Part shown: piece after piece, positions 6,936 to 16,086 of the stretch | Layout: each line of letters starts with the position of its first letter | Numbering within the stretch: the first letter of the stretch is position 1 | Assembly (NCBI GenBank): GCA_025357755.1 | Contig: JANXOP010000171.1 | Coordinates: 1 to 41,623, forward strand | Source of the DNA: Kofleriaceae bacterium | GTDB lineage: Bacteria; Myxococcota_A; Polyangia; Haliangiales; Haliangiaceae | DNA: 41,623 bases | Direction of reading: 5' to 3' | Translations under genes and position numbers: made by a program | The notes under the pieces: generated by a model | Seen by the model: the letters and a program-made list of their open reading frames with translations, nothing else | Told to the model about the DNA's origin: nothing | Databases searched by the model: none

Positions 6936-9230
6936 GTGATCGAAGACGAGTGGCTCACCGGCTGGGATCCGACTCCCGGCATCGTTTCGGTGTGGGCCGA
7001 GCCCGACGGCACGGCCACGCTGTGGCGACGGCTCGATCGCGCCCTGATCCGCGAGGAGCTGCGGTTCCGGCCGTGGATCGTGACCTCCTACGCGGACGAG
7101 CTGGCGGCCCCGGGAATCACTTACCGCGAGCTCGAGGGCGAGGGTTCGCTGCGGTTCCTCGCGCGTGCCGACGACCTCGCAACGCTGACCCGCGCGGCGC
7201 TCGCCGGTGCCGGCCGGCGACGCGGTCACGAGCTCGGTCACGTGCGCGAGCTCGCCGACGAAGTCATCGTCCTCGCGCCCGAGGAGCAATACCTGTGTGC
7301 CTCGGGTCAGACCTATTTCGGCGGGCTCGCGTTCGATGACCTGCGCCGGCTGCAGTTCGATCTCGAGACCACCGGGCTCGATCCCGATCGCGACCGGATC
7401 TTCTTGATCGGCGTCCGCGATCCGGAGGGCCACGTCGAGCTGCTCGAGGGTGACGAGCCCGCGCTGATCGCACGGCTCGTCGCGACGATCCGCGCGGCCG
7501 ATCCGGACGTGATCGAGAACCACAACCTGCACGGGTTTGATCTACCGTTCTTGCAACGCCGCGCCGAGCTCCTGCGCGTGCCGCTCGAGCTCGGGCGGTT
7601 GCCAGGGCCGTTGCGCCAGCGCGGTGCGCGCCGCGGTGCAGCGGCAGGCGATCGCAAGATCCGGTTCGTCGCGCCGGGTCGCGAGTTGATCGACACGCTC
7701 GACGCGGTGCTCCGCCACGATTTCTCGACGCGCGAGCTCCCGAGTCACGGGCTCAAGGCGGTCGCGAAGGCATTCGGGCTCGCCGCCGATGATCGCGAGC
7801 TCATCCGCGGCGATCAGATCCACGCGGTGTATCAGCGCGATCCGGAGCGCGTACGCCGCTACGCGCGCTCCGATGTCGAGGAGGTCGCGCTGCTCGCGCG
7901 CACGCTCGGAGGTGCCGCGTTCGCCCTCGCTACGATGGTGCCGCGGCGGTACGAAAGGCTCGCCGACGCAGGGGCGGCGACCGGCGTCATCGATCCGCTG
8001 CTCGTTCGCGCGTACCTGCGCTCCGGTGCGGCGCTGCCCCGCCCCGCGATCAGCGACGGTACCGAGCATAGTGGTGCGGCACTTCACCTGTTCGCGGCGG
8101 GCGTCGCACACCGCGTGGTCAAGGCTGATGTCGCGAGCTTGTATCCCTCGCTCATGCGCTCGTTCCAGATCGGCCCCGCGCTGGACCGTCTGCACGCGCT
8201 GCTCGCCATCGTCGATCGTCTCGTCGAGAAACGGCTCGCCGCGAAGGCCGCCGCGAAGCGAGCCCCCGCGGGCTCGACCGAGCGGCACACGTTCGAAGCA
8301 CTCTCGGCAGCGATGAAGCTCGTCGTGAACTCCGCGTACGGATACCTCGCGGCGCCCGGACTCACGCGGTTCGCGGACGTGCACGCGGCGAACGAGGTCA
8401 CGCGCCGCGGCCGTGACGTGCTCGACGTGATGTGCAGGGGCCTCGCGGAGCGCGGCGTGACCTTGCTCGAAGCCGATACCGATGGCGTGTACTTCGCGGT
8501 ACCCGAAACCTGGTCCGAGCTCGACGAGCGCCGCGTCGTGACCGAGGTCGGCGCGCTGCTCCCACCACTCGTCTCGCTCGAGTACGAGGGGCGCTACGCC
8601 GCGATGCTGTCGCACGAGCCGAAGAACTACGCGCTGCTCGGCTACGACGGCAAGCTCGTGTTGCGCGGCGTCGCGTTCCGCTCGTCGCGGGCCGAGCCGT
8701 TTGGCGAGGCGTTCCTGCGCGATGCGATCGCGAAGCTGCTCGCCGGCGACGTGGTCGGCATGCATCGCGCCTACCTCGCGACGATCACCGCGCTGCGTGG
8801 TCACGCCTTGCCGACGTACGACGTCTCGTCGCGCGTGCGGCTCACGAAGCCGCCCGCGGAGTACCTGGCGAGCCGCGATGTACGCCGCGAGCTGTCCTAC
8901 GAAGCGATGCTCGGCGCAGGGCGAACCACCTGGAGCGTCGGCGATCGCGTGCGCGTCTATCGCACGCTCACCGGCGCGAACATCGTCGCCGATCCCGACG
9001 ACGAGACCATCGGCGTCGCGGTGACCGATGCTCGCGACCCACGCGACTACGACACCGAGCACTACGTGCGCCTGCTGCGTGACACCTACGCCTCGCGGCT
9101 CGCGCGCGCCTTCACGCCGGATGATTTCGCGACGCTGTTCGGCGCTCCGGATCAGCTCTCGCTGTTCGGAGCTCCCATCGCCGAGATCGGTCCGGTGCTC
9201 ACGGCGCTCGGTCCCGCGGAGCTTGGATGA
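6936..9230 (+). CDS. Family B DNA polymerase
   Basis: The 764-residue protein has both activities of family B polymerases. The 3'-5' exonuclease motifs are FDLETTGLD (D142, E144), ENHNLHGFDLPFL and YARSDVEEV. The polymerase motifs are VVKADVASLYPSLM (D398), KLVVNSAYGYL and EADTDGVYF (D514, D516), where the usual YxDTD is replaced by EADTD. The length is close to E. coli Pol II (783 residues), but an auxiliary or repair role is inference. The start is GTG 6936; the protein is in register with the family from its first residues. Its last 32 bases overlap the convergent hydrolase gene. It is a chromosomal, single gene with no phage genes around it. Confidence 0.93.
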   Translation: MIEDEWLTGWDPTPGIVSVWAEPDGTATLWRRLDRALIREELRFRPWIVTSYADELAAPGITYRELEGEGSLRFLARADDLATLTRAALAGAGRRRGHELGHVRELADEVIVLAPEEQYLCASGQTYFGGLAFDDLRRLQFDLETTGLDPDRDRIFLIGVRDPEGHVELLEGDEPALIARLVATIRAADPDVIENHNLHGFDLPFLQRRAELLRVPLELGRLPGPLRQRGARRGAAAGDRKIRFVAPGRELIDTLDAVLRHDFSTRELPSHGLKAVAKAFGLAADDRELIRGDQIHAVYQRDPERVRRYARSDVEEVALLARTLGGAAFALATMVPRRYERLADAGAATGVIDPLLVRAYLRSGAALPRPAISDGTEHSGAALHLFAAGVAHRVVKADVASLYPSLMRSFQIGPALDRLHALLAIVDRLVEKRLAAKAAAKRAPAGSTERHTFEALSAAMKLVVNSAYGYLAAPGLTRFADVHAANEVTRRGRDVLDVMCRGLAERGVTLLEADTDGVYFAVPETWSELDERRVVTEVGALLPPLVSLEYEGRYAAMLSHEPKNYALLGYDGKLVLRGVAFRSSRAEPFGEAFLRDAIAKLLAGDVVGMHRAYLATITALRGHALPTYDVSSRVRLTKPPAEYLASRDVRRELSYEAMLGAGRTTWSVGDRVRVYRTLTGANIVADPDDETIGVAVTDARDPRDYDTEHYVRLLRDTYASRLARAFTPDDFATLFGAPDQLSLFGAPIAEIGPVLTALGPAELG

Positions 9231-9942
9231 AGGCCGCGATCGCCTCGCATACGCCCGGCTCGCGCTGTGGCGTGTGACCGGCGCCCAACACGATCAGCGT
9301 CTCGACCGGCCCACCGAGTTGCGTCGTGACCGCGGTGACCTGCGCGAGCGTGCCGTACTCGTCCGCATCGCCCTGCACGACGAGCACCGGGACCGTGATC
9401 GCCGGCAGGAAGTGCTCGAGGTTCCAGCTCCGAAAATCTGGATCGAGCCACGCGCGATTCCATCCCCAGAACGCACCGTCGACATCGGCGTGATGCTTCG
9501 CGAGCCGCGCGCGCAGCTCCGTCGTGTGATACGCCTCGGCTGCCGCCGTGATCTCCTCGACCGCGACCTCCTCGACGAAGACGTGCGGCGCGATCAACAC
9601 GAGGCAGCTCACCGGCAGACCCGAGCCCGCCGCGATGATCGCGATCGAGGCGCCGTCGCTGTGGCCGATCAAGATCGGCTTCGTGATCCCCACTGCCGCC
9701 AACACGCGCGGTAGGCGGTGCGCTTCGTCGTGCATGTACGTGAGCGGGCGCGGCACGTGAACCGGTTCGGACTTGCCGTAGCCCTGCCGCGCGTACACGA
9801 ATGCCGGGTAGCCCGAGGTCGTCGCGATCTTCGCTGGCACGTCGCGCCATTGCGTGATCGAGCCAAGCCCTTCGTGCAGGAACACCAGGGCTTCGGCGGC
9901 TGGCTGACCGACCCACGCGGTCTCGAGCCCGTCGACGATCAT
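9199..9942 (-). CDS. Alpha/beta-fold hydrolase
   Basis: The 247-residue protein has the alpha/beta hydrolase layout: VFLHEGLGSITQWRDVP (oxyanion region), the nucleophile elbow IGHSDGAS, an acid in VVQGDADEYG and the catalytic His in LGAGHTPQ. It resembles esterases and C-C hydrolases of aromatic or lipid metabolism; the substrate is unknown. Its ATG (9940-9942) overlaps the stop of the CoA ligase gene by four bases, so the two enzymes are translationally coupled and probably act in one pathway, perhaps with the hydrolase acting on a ligase product. The 3' end overlaps the convergent polymerase gene. Confidence 0.82.
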   Translation of the reverse strand: MIVDGLETAWVGQPAAEALVFLHEGLGSITQWRDVPAKIATTSGYPAFVYARQGYGKSEPVHVPRPLTYMHDEAHRLPRVLAAVGITKPILIGHSDGASIAIIAAGSGLPVSCLVLIAPHVFVEEVAVEEITAAAEAYHTTELRARLAKHHADVDGAFWGWNRAWLDPDFRSWNLEHFLPAITVPVLVVQGDADEYGTLAQVTAVTTQLGGPVETLIVLGAGHTPQREPGVCEAIAAFIQAPRDRAP

Positions 9943-11498
9943 CGCAGCTTGAACCGCTGGATCTTGCCCGTCGCGGTCTTCGGCAGCTCCGTCACCATCT
10001 CGACCCAGCGCGGATACTTGAACGCGGCGAGCTTCTCGCGCACGAAGGCCTTGAGCTCGTCGGCGGTGGCGGTGGCCGGCGGCCGGAGCACCACGAATGC
10101 TTTCGGCTTGGTCAAGCCGTGCTCGTCCTCGTGACCGACGACCGCGGCTTCCAGCACGCTCGGGTGCGAGGCGAGCGCACTCTCGACCTCGAACGGAGAG
10201 ACCCAGATGCCGCCGACCTTCAACATGTCGTCGGCGCGGCCGCAGTAGGTCCAGGTGCCGTCGGGATTGCTGAGATATTGATCGCCGGTGCGCGTCCACG
10301 CGCCGACGAACGTCGACAGGCTGCGCTCGCGATTCGCCCAGTAACCGATGCAGCTCGAGGGCCCGCGGACCCACAGCGCGCCCTCGGATCCGACCGGTAA
10401 CACCGAGCCATCGTCGGCGCGGAGCTCGAGGTCGTAGCCCGGCACCGCGCGACCGGTCGTGCCGTACGTGATGTCGCCCGGGCGATTGCTGAGGAAGATG
10501 TGGAGCATCTCTGTCGAGCCGATGCCGTCGAGGATCTCGGTCCGCGTGCGCTCTTTCCAGCGCTCGCTGATGTGCTTGGGTAGGGCTTCGCCCGCGGAGG
10601 TCGAGTAGCGCAAGCTCGCGACGGCCTCGGGCGGCCACGATGGATCGGCGAGCAGCTGCGCGAACAGGGTCGGTACGCCGCCGAAGATCGTGGGCCGGTG
10701 CTCTTTCATCACCCGCATCACGGTCGCGGGCGCGGGCCGATCCGCAGACAGCACCGCGGTCGCACCGACCGAGAAGGGAAACGTGAGCGCGTTGCCGAGG
10801 CCGTACGCGAAGTACAGCTTCGCGGCCGAGTACACGACATCGTCGGGCTGGATGCCGAGCACACCTCGACCGTAGAGCGCGGCGGTCCACATCAAGGACC
10901 CGTGGAGGTGCATCGCGCCCTTCGGTTTCCCCGTCGAGCCCGAGGAGTACAGCCAGAACGCGACATCGTCCGGCGTGGTCTCCGCGGCGTGGGTGATCGG
11001 CTCGGCCTCTTCGACGAGCATGCGCCACGACGGTGCATCCGTGGCCGTGCCGACCACCGCGACGCCGATGCCAGGACACGCGGCGATCGCGGGCCGCAGC
11101 TTGTCGTACAGCGAGGCGCTCGCGATCACCACGCGCGCGCGGCTATCGCGCAACATGTACGTGTAGTCCTCGGGCGTGAGCATGGTGTTGAGCAAGACCG
11201 GCACCGCCCCGAGCTTGATCGCACCGAGAAATGCGGCCGGGTAGTCGACGCCGTCGAGCATCACGATCGCGACGCGTTGCTCGGGCTGCACGCCCATGCC
11301 TCGGAGCGCACCGGCCGCACGGTCGGTGCGCGCGGCGAGCTCCGCATACGTGTAGCGCCCGTCATCATCGATCACCGCGACCTTGTCGCCCCGGCCTTCG
11401 TGCACGTGCCGATCGAGCAGATCGACCGCCGCATTGTACGAGCGCGGCAGTTCGACGTGCGGCGGTTCACCTGCTCGGATCTTCGACAGCTCGACCAT
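9939..11498 (-). CDS. Benzoate-CoA ligase family acyl-CoA synthetase
   Basis: The 519-residue protein belongs to the ANL superfamily. It has the P-loop motif YSSGSTGKPKG, the adenylate-binding GIGSTEMLHIFLSNRPG, TRTGDQYL, the hinge GRADDMLKVGGIWVSP and the C-terminal catalytic Lys in KTATGKIQRFKLR. The combination STEMLHIFLSN and MLKVGGIWVSP is characteristic of benzoate-CoA ligases, which activate benzoate or related aryl acids to CoA thioesters with ATP. The substrate here is not proven. The start ATG 11496-11498 gives an N-terminus in register with the family; the much longer open frame upstream is antisense to the Omp85 gene. It is transcribed divergently from the Omp85-like gene. Confidence 0.88.
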   Translation of the reverse strand: MVELSKIRAGEPPHVELPRSYNAAVDLLDRHVHEGRGDKVAVIDDDGRYTYAELAARTDRAAGALRGMGVQPEQRVAIVMLDGVDYPAAFLGAIKLGAVPVLLNTMLTPEDYTYMLRDSRARVVIASASLYDKLRPAIAACPGIGVAVVGTATDAPSWRMLVEEAEPITHAAETTPDDVAFWLYSSGSTGKPKGAMHLHGSLMWTAALYGRGVLGIQPDDVVYSAAKLYFAYGLGNALTFPFSVGATAVLSADRPAPATVMRVMKEHRPTIFGGVPTLFAQLLADPSWPPEAVASLRYSTSAGEALPKHISERWKERTRTEILDGIGSTEMLHIFLSNRPGDITYGTTGRAVPGYDLELRADDGSVLPVGSEGALWVRGPSSCIGYWANRERSLSTFVGAWTRTGDQYLSNPDGTWTYCGRADDMLKVGGIWVSPFEVESALASHPSVLEAAVVGHEDEHGLTKPKAFVVLRPPATATADELKAFVREKLAAFKYPRWVEMVTELPKTATGKIQRFKLR

Positions 11499-11553
11499 GC
11501 CGCAGCTTAGCTCCCGTGCCGCGCTGGTACGTGGGGTGCACAGCAGCCGGACA

Positions 11554-12945
11554 GTGAATCGTCCCGAGCACCTCCTTCGCGCCACGCAGTCCCGAAGTGC
11601 GCGCGGTCGCGCATTCTGGTGTGCTGCCACGCTCGTCGTTGCCGGATTCGCCCGGATCGCATCGGCGCAACCGACGGGTGACGAACCTTCGCCCGACGCG
11701 ACCCCGACTACCGATGCTTCGCCGGCTCCCGAGCCGACCCCGGCGCCCGAACCGGCCAAAGCGGTCAAGGTGGACGACGACGGCAAGAAGACGTCGGCGA
11801 CCGGCGCCGTGATCTTGGAGGGCGAAGACAAGACCGGCACCGAGGTCGGCCTCTTGCCGCTGATCGGTGGCGATACCGATAATGGCTTCGGCGTCGGTGC
11901 GATCGGCTCGATCGCGAGCTTCGACAAGGGCTACACGCCCTACAAATGGCAGCTCCAGTTCGCGACGTTCATCGCAGCCCGGGACAGCATCACGAGCCCG
12001 TCCTACGAGGACGCCTTCATCAACTTGATCATCCCGCAGATGTTGGACGGTCGGCTGCGCGTCGAGCTTCGTCCCTCGTTCACGCGCGAGACGGCGCTCC
12101 ACTTCTACGGCCTCGGCAACCAGATCACGATCCCCGCGAACATCGATCGCACGCGCGATACGTACACGCGCCTGCACCCGCAGCTCGCCGGGATGACGCG
12201 CTGGAAACTGTCCCGAGATAGCGTGTGGTCCGCGCTGCTCGGCGGCCAGTACCTCTACAACCAGATCTCGTACGCCCCCTCGAGCACGATCGGGCAAGAG
12301 GCGCCGATGATCAATCCCGTCGGCGAGACCTCGCACAGCGTGTTGCGCCTCGAGACCGGCATCGTCTTCGACACGCGAGACAACGAGCTCGCGCCGAATC
12401 GCGGCATGTATCACACGCTGGAGTTCCGGGTCAGCCCGCATATCGGCGATGCGTTCCCGTACCACTACGAGCAGCTCGATCTGCAGTTTCGCTTCTACCA
12501 CACGCTCTCGAAGCGCAACGTCCTCGCGTTCCGCGCGGTCGGGGACGTACTGCTCGGCTACGTCCCGTTCTACGAGCTCTCGCGTTACGAGGATACCTCC
12601 GCGCTCGGCGGTAGCCTCGCGATCCGTGGTGTTCCGGGCTACGCGTTCTACGGCAAGGTGAAGGTGTTCGGAAATCTCGAGCTCCGGACGCGGGTCACGA
12701 CCTTCACGCTCTGGGATCGCCGCTTCAAGTTCGGCGTGGCTTCGTTCATCGACGGCGGGCGGCTGTGGAGCGATCTTCGGTTCTCGCACCCGGAGCTCGA
12801 CGGTACGGGCCTGGGGCTGCACTACGGCGTCGGCGGCGGGATCCGGCTCCAGCAGGGTCGCGCGTTCCTCGTGCGCGCCGACCTCGCGTGGTCACCCGAT
12901 GCCTCGCCGATCGCGGGCTACGTCCTCGCCGATCATATCTTCTGA
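11554..12945 (+). CDS. Outer membrane beta-barrel protein, Omp85/surface antigen D15-like
   Basis: With GTG 11554 as start, the protein has 463 residues and a Sec signal peptide (RAFWCAATLVVAGFARIASA, then QP). A Pro/Glu/Ala-rich linker of about 40 residues follows, then a C-terminal beta-barrel with alternating aromatic strands, for example GLLPLIGGDTDNGFGVGAIG, YKWQLQFATF and LETGIVFDTRDNELAPNRG, plus a conserved ALGGSLAIRGVPG lid-loop-like motif. It ends in Phe (DHIF), as barrel substrates of BAM do. POTRA domains are absent, so it is a short Omp85-like barrel rather than BamA or TamA. ATG 11497 in the same frame is possible but would leave a long polar stretch before the signal. Confidence 0.75.
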   Translation: MNRPEHLLRATQSRSARGRAFWCAATLVVAGFARIASAQPTGDEPSPDATPTTDASPAPEPTPAPEPAKAVKVDDDGKKTSATGAVILEGEDKTGTEVGLLPLIGGDTDNGFGVGAIGSIASFDKGYTPYKWQLQFATFIAARDSITSPSYEDAFINLIIPQMLDGRLRVELRPSFTRETALHFYGLGNQITIPANIDRTRDTYTRLHPQLAGMTRWKLSRDSVWSALLGGQYLYNQISYAPSSTIGQEAPMINPVGETSHSVLRLETGIVFDTRDNELAPNRGMYHTLEFRVSPHIGDAFPYHYEQLDLQFRFYHTLSKRNVLAFRAVGDVLLGYVPFYELSRYEDTSALGGSLAIRGVPGYAFYGKVKVFGNLELRTRVTTFTLWDRRFKFGVASFIDGGRLWSDLRFSHPELDGTGLGLHYGVGGGIRLQQGRAFLVRADLAWSPDASPIAGYVLADHIF

Positions 12946-12973
12946 GCCTCCAGCTGATGGTTGGCGCCAACAG

Positions 12974-13002
12974 GCGCACCGCGTGAAGTTGTTTCGGTGC
13001 GC
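12974..13002 (+). terminator. Hairpin after Omp85-like gene
   Basis: GCGCACCG (12974-12981) and CGGTGCGC (12995-13002) are perfect 8-base inverted arms with a 13-base loop, starting 29 bases after the Omp85-like stop codon. No U-tract follows. It may end that transcript or act in the leader of the esterase gene. Confidence 0.45.
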
Positions 13003-13061
13003 GCGAAGTCGTTGATCGTGCTTGCGTCGACGAGGGCACATCGGGTGCACTACCGCAGCGC

Positions 13062-14147
13062 ATGCCCATCCTCGCTGCTCTCGCGGCGGTCGCCAGCTTC
13101 GGAAGTAACCCCGGCGCACTCGACATGTACGAGTACGTTCCCTCGGGACTGCCCAGCAACGCACCGCTCGTCGTCGTGCTTCACGGCTGCACGCAAACCG
13201 CTAGCGCGATGGAAGCGGCGGGCTGGAATGCGCTCGCCGACCAGTATCACTTCGCCGTGCTGTACCCGCAGCAGCGTTCGGCGAACCAATCGCTGAGCTG
13301 CTTCACCTGGTACGGCGCGACCGATATCACGCGCACCGGCGGCGAAGCGCAATCGATCATCCAGATGGTCGACACCGAGATCGCGAGCCACGCGATCGAT
13401 ACCAACAAGGTGTTCGTGACCGGCCTGTCGGCCGGCGCCGCGTTCACCGCGGTGATGCTCGCGACGTATCCGGATCGGTTCGCCGCCGGCAGCATCATGG
13501 CCGGCCTGCCCTACAAGTGTGCGACGGATCTCACGTCCGCGTCGAGCTGCCAGCAAATGTCGGCGTCCTCGCAGAAGACGCCCGCGGCCTGGGGCGACCT
13601 CGTGCGTGGCGGTGATACGGGGTTCTCCGGCACGTGGCCGCGCGTGCAGATCTGGCAAGGCACGAGCGACTACACGGTCAACCCCGCGAACGCGACCGAG
13701 CTCGTGAAGCAGTGGACGAACGTGTGGGGGACCGATCAAACCGCCGATGCAACCGAGACGATCAGCACGGCGACGCGCACGCAATTCGAGGCCGGCACCA
13801 CCGTCGCTGTCGAGCTCTACACCGTGACCGGCATGGGGCACGCGATCGCGATCGGCGTAGATCCCGATGGCGCCTGCCCGGCAACGACCGGCGCGTATTT
13901 CTCCGACGAAAAGATCTGCTCGACGACGCGCGCCGCACAGTTCTTCGGCCTGATCGACGCCTCGAACACCGGCTCGGGCAGCGACACCGGCAGTGATACG
14001 GGGGGCGGCGGTGGCGGCGGTGCCGGCGGTGGGAGCGACGGTGGCAACGACATGAGTGGTGGTTGCAACGCCGGCCATTCGACCGGCGTTGGCATGGCCA
14101 CCGGCGTTGCCCTCGGCCTGCTCGCGCTACGCCGTCGGCGCCGTTAA
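13062..14147 (+). CDS. PHB-depolymerase-family esterase with MYXO-CTERM-like tail
   Basis: The 361-residue protein carries LVVVLHGCTQTASAM, the Ser nucleophile S123 in VTGLSAGAAFT, and a likely catalytic His in TGMGHAIAIG, as in secreted PHB depolymerase/feruloyl-esterase-type enzymes. Paired Cys (CFTW, KCATDL, SSCQQM, GACPATTG, EKICSTT) fit an extracytoplasmic enzyme. The N-terminus has only a short hydrophobic stretch (MPILAALAAVASFG), so the signal may be incomplete or the start misplaced. The C-terminus has a Gly/Ser/Asp-rich linker, then GGCNAG, a hydrophobic helix (GVGMATGVALGLLAL) and RRRRR. This is the layout of MYXO-CTERM sorting signals, which anchor proteins at the myxobacterial cell surface. 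Confidence 0.82.
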   Translation: MPILAALAAVASFGSNPGALDMYEYVPSGLPSNAPLVVVLHGCTQTASAMEAAGWNALADQYHFAVLYPQQRSANQSLSCFTWYGATDITRTGGEAQSIIQMVDTEIASHAIDTNKVFVTGLSAGAAFTAVMLATYPDRFAAGSIMAGLPYKCATDLTSASSCQQMSASSQKTPAAWGDLVRGGDTGFSGTWPRVQIWQGTSDYTVNPANATELVKQWTNVWGTDQTADATETISTATRTQFEAGTTVAVELYTVTGMGHAIAIGVDPDGACPATTGAYFSDEKICSTTRAAQFFGLIDASNTGSGSDTGSDTGGGGGGGAGGGSDGGNDMSGGCNAGHSTGVGMATGVALGLLALRRRRR

Positions 14148-14705
14148 CCCGCGCTTCGCGAAGTACATCACCTGCTCGCCGACCATGCGCAGCTGCGCGG
14201 TCACGGCGGGCGAGCTGCACGTCCCGTCCGCGGCGAACGTGACCTCGGTCGTGTTGATGCCGACACCGAGCGGCGTCGGCCAGCCGCGCAGCGCGTGCAC
14301 GATCGTGCGGAGGCCATTCATCGTGGTGGTCGTGGCCTGCCAGCCGGCACCCGTCGCGATGCATCCGACGGCACGACCATCGAGGTACGGGTTCGTGTCG
14401 TCGCGCAGCTCCTCGAGGTAATCGAGGCTGTTCTTGACCAGGCCCGAGATCACGCCGTGGTAGCCGGGCGAACCGATGATCACGCCGTGCGCGCCGCGGA
14501 TCGCTTCGACCAGGTGCTTGGCTTTCACGCCGTGCTCGGCACCGGCTTGCGGAGGCCGATACATCGGTAGATCGAGCGCCTCGGCCCCGAACAATTCGAT
14601 GTCAGCGCCGAGCGATTTCGCAGCATCGAGGGCGATCCGTAAGGCCAACTCGGTCGACGAATGGGGCCGATAGGTGCCTCCCAGGCCGATTACACGGATG
14701 GTCAT
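14127..14705 (-). CDS. NADPH-dependent FMN reductase
   Basis: The 192-residue protein has the flavodoxin-like fold of the FMN_red family. It begins IRVIGLGGTYRPHSSTE, the phosphate-binding loop, and has the signature SPGYHGVISGLVKNSLDYL that contacts FMN, followed by GCIATGAGWQATTTT. Such enzymes reduce FMN or small quinone or azo substrates with NAD(P)H. The ATG lies 48 bases from the divergent lipoprotein gene, so they share a promoter region. The 3' end overlaps the convergent esterase gene by 21 bases. The specific substrate is unknown. Confidence 0.88.
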   Translation of the reverse strand: MTIRVIGLGGTYRPHSSTELALRIALDAAKSLGADIELFGAEALDLPMYRPPQAGAEHGVKAKHLVEAIRGAHGVIIGSPGYHGVISGLVKNSLDYLEELRDDTNPYLDGRAVGCIATGAGWQATTTTMNGLRTIVHALRGWPTPLGVGINTTEVTFAADGTCSSPAVTAQLRMVGEQVMYFAKRGLTAPTA

Positions 14706-14753
14706 GAGGGGTCAGAGTGTAACGGCTTGTGTTGGCGTTCGTGTGGAGTGAAC

Positions 14754-15275
14754 ATGGATCGTATGTGGCGGTACGCATGCGTGGTGCTGGCGGGGTGCCT
14801 CCAGCCCACCACCGGCAATACGGTGAGCGACGCGGCCGGTTCGGTCGATGCACCGGTGATCCAGCCCGCGGTCGCCTACCACGGCACGCTCGCATCCGCG
14901 CCGCCGGTCGCGTTCGGCGGTGGCACGTTCTGCAACTACATGATCACGATGAAGCAGCTCGACGTCGTGATCTCGACCCAGAATACCGATATCTCCGCGG
15001 CCACCGTACAAGCGCTCGATGTCGAGACCACCGATAACGCGTGTCCATATCTCGTCACACCGCCCGCGATCCAGAAGTACACGCTCGAGACCGCGAAGCC
15101 GACCCCGACCGGTTCGATGATGACGTTCGCGGGCGACCCGTCAAATGTCACCGCCGTCGCGCTCACCGTCGTGACCACCTCGACGACCTCCGCGCAGCTG
15201 ACCTTCCATCGCACCGATCAGTCCGGTGCGCTCGCGTGGACCGTGCCCGCGACCGTCGCTCTCACGAAGGAATAG
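14754..15275 (+). CDS. Putative lipoprotein (173 aa)
   Basis: The N-terminus MDRMWRYACVVLAGCLQP is a lipoprotein signal with lipobox LAGC. The mature part is a beta-rich domain of about 155 residues with two Cys (FCNYM and NACPY) that could pair, and runs of Ser/Thr/Val (VVTTSTTSAQLTF). I recognise no family. ATG 14754 was chosen because GGAG lies 8 bases upstream and the signal begins there; the open frame reaches further back without signal features. It is divergent from the FMN reductase gene. Confidence 0.6.
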   Translation: MDRMWRYACVVLAGCLQPTTGNTVSDAAGSVDAPVIQPAVAYHGTLASAPPVAFGGGTFCNYMITMKQLDVVISTQNTDISAATVQALDVETTDNACPYLVTPPAIQKYTLETAKPTPTGSMMTFAGDPSNVTAVALTVVTTSTTSAQLTFHRTDQSGALAWTVPATVALTKE

Positions 15276-15352
15276 TTCGGACCTCGCAGCGCCCTGCTGT
15301 GCAGATCGTGCACACCTGATCTTGTGCGCAGGATCGAGTATACGAAGCCCTC

Positions 15353-15982
15353 ATGAACCTGCTCGACGAGTGCTTTGACGCGAACCGTCGGTGGGCCGCA
15401 GAACAAGTCGACCGCGATCCGACGTACTTCAAGCGGCTCGAAAATCTCCAGTCACCCGACATGCTGTGGATCGGCTGCTCCGATAGCCGTCTGCCGCCGA
15501 ACGAGCTCCTCGCGCGACCGCCCGGCGACATCTTCGTACATCGCAATGTTGCGAATGTTGTAGAGCACACCGACGTCAACTGCCTCTCGGTCCTCCAGTA
15601 CGCCGTCGATGTCTTGAAAGTGAGACATGTGATCGTGTGCGGCCACTATGGCTGCGGCGGGGTCCGTGCTGCCATGGCGACCCAGCCGCTCGGGCTGATC
15701 GACAACTGGCTCCGTCACATCCGCGACGTTCACTTATGGAACCGCGCGGAGCTCAACGCGATCGCCGATCTCGGCAAGCGGACCGACCGGCTCGCCGAGC
15801 TCAACGTCGAGGCCCAGGTCGCGAACGTGTGCCACACGAGCATCGTCCAAGACGCATGGCGTCGTGGCCACCCGTTGACCGTGCATGGCTGGATCTATTC
15901 GATCAGTGACGGCCTGATCCGCGACCTCGGTATCAACGTGGAGTCCGCAGAGCAGATTCCCCCCGAGTACCGACTCTATTGA
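15353..15982 (+). CDS. can: Beta-class carbonic anhydrase
   Basis: The 209-residue protein has all zinc and catalytic residues of beta carbonic anhydrases: C42, D44 and R46 in GCSDSRLP, and H98 and C101 in VCGHYGCGGV. Other conserved blocks are FVHRNVANVV and HGWIYSISDGL. It interconverts CO2 and bicarbonate in the cytosol, supplying bicarbonate to carboxylases such as acetyl-CoA carboxylase. The length is close to E. coli Can. The closest RBS-like sequence is weak; the start ATG fits the family's N-terminus. It appears to be a single gene. Confidence 0.94.
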   Translation: MNLLDECFDANRRWAAEQVDRDPTYFKRLENLQSPDMLWIGCSDSRLPPNELLARPPGDIFVHRNVANVVEHTDVNCLSVLQYAVDVLKVRHVIVCGHYGCGGVRAAMATQPLGLIDNWLRHIRDVHLWNRAELNAIADLGKRTDRLAELNVEAQVANVCHTSIVQDAWRRGHPLTVHGWIYSISDGLIRDLGINVESAEQIPPEYRLY

Positions 15983-15995
15983 CGCGACGCGCATC

Positions 15996-16007
15996 TCAGA
16001 TATCTGA
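15996..16007. promoter_or_regulatory. 12-base palindrome after carbonic anhydrase gene
   Basis: TCAGATATCTGA is a perfect 12-base palindrome with no loop, 13 bases after the carbonic anhydrase stop and 79 bases before the next gene. The absence of a loop argues against an RNA terminator and for a DNA-binding site of a dimeric regulator. No regulator can be named. Confidence 0.3.
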
Positions 16008-16086
16008 TGTTGGGACGCCCGGGGTAACTTTGGGGTTGCGTGACAACACCATCCCTGTACATTCGCGACCTTCACCGAGGGCCTCA

